From DASSQJ01 sp963773655 (GTDB lineage Bacteria; Actinomycetota; Actinomycetes; Actinomycetales; Dermatophilaceae): a stretch of DNA of 64,000 bases. The DNA is taken from positions 620,001-684,000 of the forward strand of contig CAVZBX010000005.1 in NCBI GenBank assembly GCA_963773655.1. The letters are read 5' to 3'. Below, piece after piece: positions 60,369-64,000 of the stretch. The position numbers and the translations under genes are program-made. Within the stretch, counting starts at the first letter, position 1, and every line of letters begins with the position of its first letter. The notes beneath the pieces are model-generated. The model was not told where the DNA came from. It made no database searches and was given only the letters and a program-made list of their open reading frames with translations.

Positions 60369-60398
60369 ACCATACCCGAGAAAGGCACGGCCGTCCAA
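60369..60398 (-). promoter_or_regulatory. rpoB-rpoC promoter
   Basis: On the minus strand TTGGAC (60393-60398), an 18-bp spacer and TATGGT (60369-60374). It matches the ribosomal-operon promoter pattern apart from GGT in place of GAT before the TTGG. Confidence 0.65.
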
Positions 60399-60657
60399 CC
60401 GGGTCGAGCCCTCCGGCTCCCGGTCGCGGCCCACCCGCGAGCGCGGGCGACCCGAACAGGATGACGGCCACACCGCGGCCCGTCAAGGACATCGGGGCTC
60501 GGGGCGCCTCGTGCGAGGGGCCCCGCCGTGGCGACGGCGCAGGTCACGCGGCATCGGTGCCGCGGTTCGGCCGCAGCGTGCCACCCGGCCGGCCCGTCCC
60601 GTGGAGGCGTTCCCCGGGCGCGCAGTCCGCCGGGAGGAACCGCCTCTCGGGACAGCG

Positions 60658-60697
60658 GAGCGGGCGGGTCCGGACCGTGGTCCGGACCCGCCCGCTC
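60658..60697. terminator. Terminator hairpin after rplL, 19-bp perfect stem
   Basis: Bases 60658-60676 (beginning GAGCGGGCGGG) are perfectly complementary to 60679-60697, with a two-base spacer; a six-base loop is more realistic. It lies 35 bp past the rplL stop. Confidence 0.85.
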
Positions 60698-60732
60698 GCG
60701 GCTGTGGCGTCAGTCCCCCGAGGGGGACCCGC

Positions 60733-61128
60733 TCACTTGAGGGTGACGGTGGCGCCGGCGCCCTCGAGCTGCTCCTTGGCCTTCTCGGCCGCGGCCTTGT
60801 CGACCTTCTCGAGGACGGGCTTCGGGGCGCCGTCGACGAGGTCCTTGGCCTCCTTCAGGCCGAGGGAGGTGAGCGCGCGGACCTCCTTGATGACGGCGAT
60901 CTTCTTCTCGCCGGCAGCCTCGAGGACGACGTCGAACTCGTCCTGCTCGGCGGCGGCCTCGCCACCGGCGTCGCCGCCGGCGGCGGCGGGGGCGGCACCG
61001 GCGACCGCGACGGGCGCGGCGGCGGTGACGTTGAAGGTCTCCTCGAACTGCTTGACGAACTCCGAGAGCTCGATCAGGGTCATCTCCTTGAAGGCGTCAA
61101 GGAGCTCGTCGGTGCTGAGCTTGGCCAT
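60733..61128 (-). CDS. rplL: 50S ribosomal protein L7/L12
   Basis: This 131-residue stalk protein recruits translation GTPases. The N-terminal dimerisation helices (STDELLDAFKEMTLIELSEFVKQFEETF), an Ala/Gly/Pro hinge (about 45-60) and the C-terminal domain EFDVVLEAAGEKKIAVIKEVRALTSLGLKEAKDLVDGAPKPV are all present. It follows rplJ by 68 bp. Confidence 0.98.
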   Translation of the reverse strand: MAKLSTDELLDAFKEMTLIELSEFVKQFEETFNVTAAAPVAVAGAAPAAAGGDAGGEAAAEQDEFDVVLEAAGEKKIAVIKEVRALTSLGLKEAKDLVDGAPKPVLEKVDKAAAEKAKEQLEGAGATVTLK

Positions 61129-61196
61129 GTCTGGCGTCCTTTCTCTGGCTGTTGCTGCCGTGAGTGGCGGTTGAACGGGATGGGCCGACCCGGGGG

Positions 61197-61841
61197 TCAG
61201 CTCTCCCCAGTCGCCACATCGGCGACGTCGGTGGCCGGGGTGTCAGCCTCGGCGGGAGCCTCGGCCTCGGGGGCCTCGGCGGGAGCCTCCTGCGCGGCCG
61301 CGGCGGGGGTCCCGGCGACCGGTCCCTCCGTCTCGACCTTCGCCCGCAGCGCGTCGACCGTGCGAGCGGCCTGCGACAGCGGAGCGGCGAAGAGGTAGAC
61401 GGCCTTGCTGAGCGTGGCGTTCATGGCGCCGGCCAGCTTGGCGAGGAGCACCTCGCGGGACTCGAGGTCCGCGAGCCTGGTGATCTCGTCGGCGGAGAGC
61501 TGCTTGCCCTCCATGACGCCGCCCTTGATCACGAGGAGGGGGTGGGCCTTGGCGAAGTCGCGCAGACCCTTGGCCGCCTCCACCGGGTCGCCCTCGACGA
61601 AGGCGATGGCGGACGGGCCGACGAGCTGGCCGTCGAACGCGGTCACCCCGGCGTCCTTGGCGGCGAGCTGGGTCAGCGTGTTCTTGACCACGGCGTAGGT
61701 CGCGTTGCCACGCAGGCTGCCTCGCAGCTCGGTGATCTGCTTCACCGTGAGCCCGCGGTACTCCGTGAGGACGGCGGCGTTGGAGCTCTTGAACTTCTCC
61801 GAGAGCTCGGCGATCGCCGTGGCCTTGTCGGCACGTGACAT
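61197..61841 (-). CDS. rplJ: 50S ribosomal protein L10
   Basis: L10 (214 aa) anchors the L7/L12 stalk. SRADKATAIAELSEKFKSSNAAVLTEYRGLTVKQITELRGSLRG and GPSAIAFVEGDPVEAAKGLRDFAKAHP are typical. The C-terminus has a long Ala/Glu/Pro-rich tail after the L12-binding helix. ATG 61841 has GGAGG upstream and a 200-nt structured leader. Confidence 0.98.
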   Translation of the reverse strand: MSRADKATAIAELSEKFKSSNAAVLTEYRGLTVKQITELRGSLRGNATYAVVKNTLTQLAAKDAGVTAFDGQLVGPSAIAFVEGDPVEAAKGLRDFAKAHPLLVIKGGVMEGKQLSADEITRLADLESREVLLAKLAGAMNATLSKAVYLFAAPLSQAARTVDALRAKVETEGPVAGTPAAAAQEAPAEAPEAEAPAEADTPATDVADVATGES

Positions 61842-62044
61842 TCGGGCCTCCTTCCGTCGGGTCGGACCGGCGGGTGAGGGCCCCGGAACGGGAACGAGCC
61901 CCGGCGCAGGGCACGGGGCTCGCAGGCAGGGCGGGAGCGGGCTCCACGACCTGCGTGAACTTCGTGGCCTGCGCTGGTCGCCCGCTCTCGGCGGGACCTT
62001 CGGTCTCGTGCGGGTGCACGGGACAACCGGCGGTCTTCGGTCGG
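61842..62044 (-). ncRNA. Probable L10 leader (autoregulatory 5' region of rplJ)
   Basis: About 200 nt lie between the predicted start site and the rplJ ATG. They include a hairpin GAGCCCC/GGGGCTC (61896-61921) close to the ribosome-binding site and several others. L10-leader RNAs binding L10-L12 are known across bacteria at this position; I infer one here from position and structure, without a covariance match. Confidence 0.5.
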
Positions 62045-62048
62045 GGCC

Positions 62049-62078
62049 AGCGTACGGGAGCCGGCGCCTACCGCCCAA
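62049..62078 (-). promoter_or_regulatory. rplJ-rplL promoter
   Basis: On the minus strand GATTTGGGC (-35 TTGGGC, 62073-62078), an 18-bp spacer and TACGCT (62049-62054). Confidence 0.7.
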
Positions 62079-62191
62079 ATCGGCCGGGCGGTGGCCCCGG
62101 GGACCCCGGGGTGACCGGGGTCCCCGGGGTGCCGGCGCGCGCTGCCGGCGGCCCGACCCGACCCGGCGTCAGCCGGGCGCGGCCCGGGCGG

Positions 62192-62764
62192 TCAGGCCAC
62201 CGCTCCCGCCTCCGCCTCGAGCTCCCTGGAGCCCTTGCGCACCGTGAGGCCGAGCACGACGAACACGATGCCCCAGACGATCGCCAGCACCCCGATGACC
62301 CAGATGATCGCCACGACGCTGGTTCCGGGGTTCGCCACGAAGAGGATGCCGAGCACGAGGTCGAGCAGCGCACCGAGGATGATCAGCCACCGGGGAGCGG
62401 ACAGGGTGGACGAGAAGGCCCCGACGAGCTCGAAGGCGCCGCGGACGATGAGCCAGATGCCGAGGATCCAGGTGAGGGCCACGGCGGTCAGGCCCGGGCG
62501 GAAGAAGGCGAAGAAGGCCGCGAGGATGCCGAGGACGGCCATGATCCCGAAGAGGATCCGCCGCCCGGTGGGACCGGGCCGGAAGGCCGCCGCCCCCATC
62601 GCGATGCCGTCGACGAGCGCCCAGATGCCCCAGATGACCACGAGGGCGACGAGCGTGATGGACGGCCAGACGAGGGCGACGATGCCGAGGATGACGGCGA
62701 CGACGCCCTGGACGACGAGCACCTTCCAGGACCAGGTGAGGAAGTCGGACAGGTCGCTTGGCAT
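62192..62764 (-). CDS. HdeD/DUF308 family membrane protein
   Basis: This 190-residue protein has six hydrophobic segments in two repeats of three, with the DUF308 pattern VLGIVALVWPSITLVALVVIWGIWALVDGI. The second repeat, including WLIILGALLDLVLGILFVANPG, is related. E. coli HdeD is linked to acid resistance; the role here is unknown. ATG 62764 has GGAGG upstream. It follows the AI-2E family gene by 28 bp, so the two may be co-transcribed. Confidence 0.9.
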   Translation of the reverse strand: MPSDLSDFLTWSWKVLVVQGVVAVILGIVALVWPSITLVALVVIWGIWALVDGIAMGAAAFRPGPTGRRILFGIMAVLGILAAFFAFFRPGLTAVALTWILGIWLIVRGAFELVGAFSSTLSAPRWLIILGALLDLVLGILFVANPGTSVVAIIWVIGVLAIVWGIVFVVLGLTVRKGSRELEAEAGAVA

Positions 62765-62792
62765 CGGAACCTCCGGGTGTGATTGGGTCGGG

Positions 62793-63974
62793 TCAGGGGG
62801 CCGCGCCGGCCCGGGGAGCATCCACGAGCGTGGACCCCGACAGGATGGGGCTCAGCCATCTGCTGCGGGGATCGGCGTCGACGAGCAGGGCCTTGGTGAG
62901 GATCGTCATCGGGAGGGCGAGGATCGCGCCGAGCGGCCCGAGGACCCACGTCCAGAAGACGAGCGACAGGAAGGTCAAGGTGGTGGACAGGTTGAGCGCG
63001 CCACTCTGGTACTTCGGCTGGATGATCGACTGGATCACGAAGTTGATCACGGAGTAGAGGACGATGACCCACAGCATCAGGCTCGGCCCGCCCACGAGGA
63101 GCCCGAGGAGCGCGGGCGGGATGAGACCGATGACGAAGCCGATGTTGGGGATGAAGTTCGTGACGAACGCGAGGATCCCCCAGACGAAGGCCCCGGGGAT
63201 GCCCAGGGCCCACAGCACGAGGGCGTCGATGACGGCGACGATCAGCCCGAAGACCGCCGACACCGTCATGTAGACGCGGGTGCTGACGGCGAAGTGCACC
63301 AGCGCCCCGACGACGACGGGCCGCTCCCGCGAGGCGGACTCCAGCTGGCTCGGGAACTTCCCCGAGTCGAAGCCGATGAACAGCACCAGCACCGCGACGA
63401 AGGCGATGAGGGACAGGAAGCCGAGGACGCTGCCCGCGAGGGAGGTGATCACCCCCACCAGTTTCGACGGGTCGAGGGACTTGGCCATCGCGTCGAGCTG
63501 GTCCTGCTGGATGCCGAGCTGGGCCAGCTGGTTCCCGGCGTCGGTGACGAGCGCGGAGAACTGGTCGCTGTACTGCGAGGCGATCTCCGCGAGCTGGGCC
63601 GCTGCGACGACCAGCGAGAGGATCAACCCGATGAGGATGAGGTAGACGAGGACGATCGTCGCGATACCCGCCCCCCAGGCCGGTGCGCCGAGGCGCATGA
63701 CCCACCCCTTGACCGGGGCGACGGTGACGACCAGGACGATCCCCAGCATCGTGGGACCGATGATGCCCGCGGCGGCCTGCATCCCGGCGACGGCGAGCGT
63801 CGCCGCGCCGAGCCCCAGGAGGATGAGCAGGGAGCGGGGCATGCCGTGCGTGGTGGCCGCTGCCGGCTCCGTCTGCGGCTCGGTCTCGGGCGCCGCCCCG
63901 GACGCGGTGTCCGGCGTCGGCTCGGACCCGGCGTCAGGAGGCGGCACCGGTTCGGCCCCGTGGGCCTCGCTCAC
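62793..63974 (-). CDS. AI-2E family transporter
   Basis: This 393-residue protein has a charged Pro/Glu/Thr-rich N-terminal tail (1-45) and about eight membrane segments. A soluble loop (DQFSALVTDAGNQLAQLG...) separates the N- and C-terminal halves, and the C-terminal half has the family motif PNIGFVIGLIPPALLGLLVGG. Members include proposed AI-2 exporters and sodium/proton antiporters; the substrate is not known. The start is GTG 63974 with GGGAG upstream, and only 26 bases remain to the window edge. Confidence 0.92.
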   Translation of the reverse strand: MSEAHGAEPVPPPDAGSEPTPDTASGAAPETEPQTEPAAATTHGMPRSLLILLGLGAATLAVAGMQAAAGIIGPTMLGIVLVVTVAPVKGWVMRLGAPAWGAGIATIVLVYLILIGLILSLVVAAAQLAEIASQYSDQFSALVTDAGNQLAQLGIQQDQLDAMAKSLDPSKLVGVITSLAGSVLGFLSLIAFVAVLVLFIGFDSGKFPSQLESASRERPVVVGALVHFAVSTRVYMTVSAVFGLIVAVIDALVLWALGIPGAFVWGILAFVTNFIPNIGFVIGLIPPALLGLLVGGPSLMLWVIVLYSVINFVIQSIIQPKYQSGALNLSTTLTFLSLVFWTWVLGPLGAILALPMTILTKALLVDADPRSRWLSPILSGSTLVDAPRAGAAP

Positions 63975-64000
63975 GCCATCTCCCTCGCGTCACCGTGCAC

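Larger units (their letters stand above)
60211..60732. other. rplL-rpoB intergenic region
   Basis: No gene is supported in these 522 bases. From the right they hold the 19-bp rplL terminator (60658-60697), about 250 bases with no recognised element, the rpoB promoter (60369-60398) and the rpoB leader. rpoBC is therefore separately promoted from rplJL. Confidence 0.75.

Overview
The window is chromosomal DNA from a very high-GC actinobacterium. Signs are strong GTG start use, pervasive GTGA/ATGA/TGATG gene junctions, TAnnnT -10 boxes placed 6-8 bases before start codons, the rplM-rpsI-glmM order, a tuf copy next to fusA, and beta'/beta subunits of actinobacterial size. Protein details (an L17 with a long acidic tail, DUF4245, LmeA-like DUF2993) suggest Micrococcales, possibly near Intrasporangiaceae. 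That placement is inference.

Left third (1-21142), mixed housekeeping genes. A partial C69 peptidase diverges from an aminotransferase and a kinase-fold protein that are joined by a 62-bp tandem duplication. Next come ispH divergent from xseA-xseB, a DUF4245 membrane protein, and a tightly coupled pfkB-fumarase-carbonic anhydrase-MOSC run. A beta-glucosidase overlapping an L-2-hydroxyglutarate oxidase gene follows. glmM, rpsI and rplM are on the minus strand. An ArsR-like regulator and MFS pump follow, preceded by four 13-bp iterons built into a leaderless promoter. A DUF2993 protein, an ABC-F ATPase, a YjbR protein and truA complete the region.

Middle and right (21242-62078), almost all minus strand, is the translation/transcription core. 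In order of transcription from the right it runs rplJ-rplL, rpoB-rpoC, (spermidine-synthase-like and GNAT genes), rpsL-rpsG-fusA-tuf, and rpsJ-rplC-D-W-B-rpsS-rplV-rpsC-rplP-rpmC-rpsQ-rplN-X-E-rpsZ-rpsH-rplF-R-rpsE-rpmD-rplO. It continues with secY-adk, then map, then infA-rpmJ-rpsM-K-D-rpoA-rplQ-truA. Two breaks interrupt the usual adk-map-infA order. A plus-strand AbiEi/DUF559 nuclease-like gene bracketed by palindromic repeats sits between adk and map. A methylmalonyl-CoA mutase operon (mutA-mutB-meaB) plus a secreted HExxGH protein sits between map and infA. The right edge holds an HdeD-like and an AI-2E-family membrane protein.

Two regulatory themes emerge. Ribosomal and RNA polymerase operons start from a recurring promoter (TTGG-type -35, mostly preceded by GAT, 17-18 bp spacer, TAnnnT-like -10), mostly with leaders of about 80-260 nt. 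At least ten housekeeping genes instead have the -10 box 6-8 bases before the start codon, implying leaderless mRNAs. Strong GC-rich hairpins without T-tracts close most operons. Short tandem duplications cluster at gene 3' ends.
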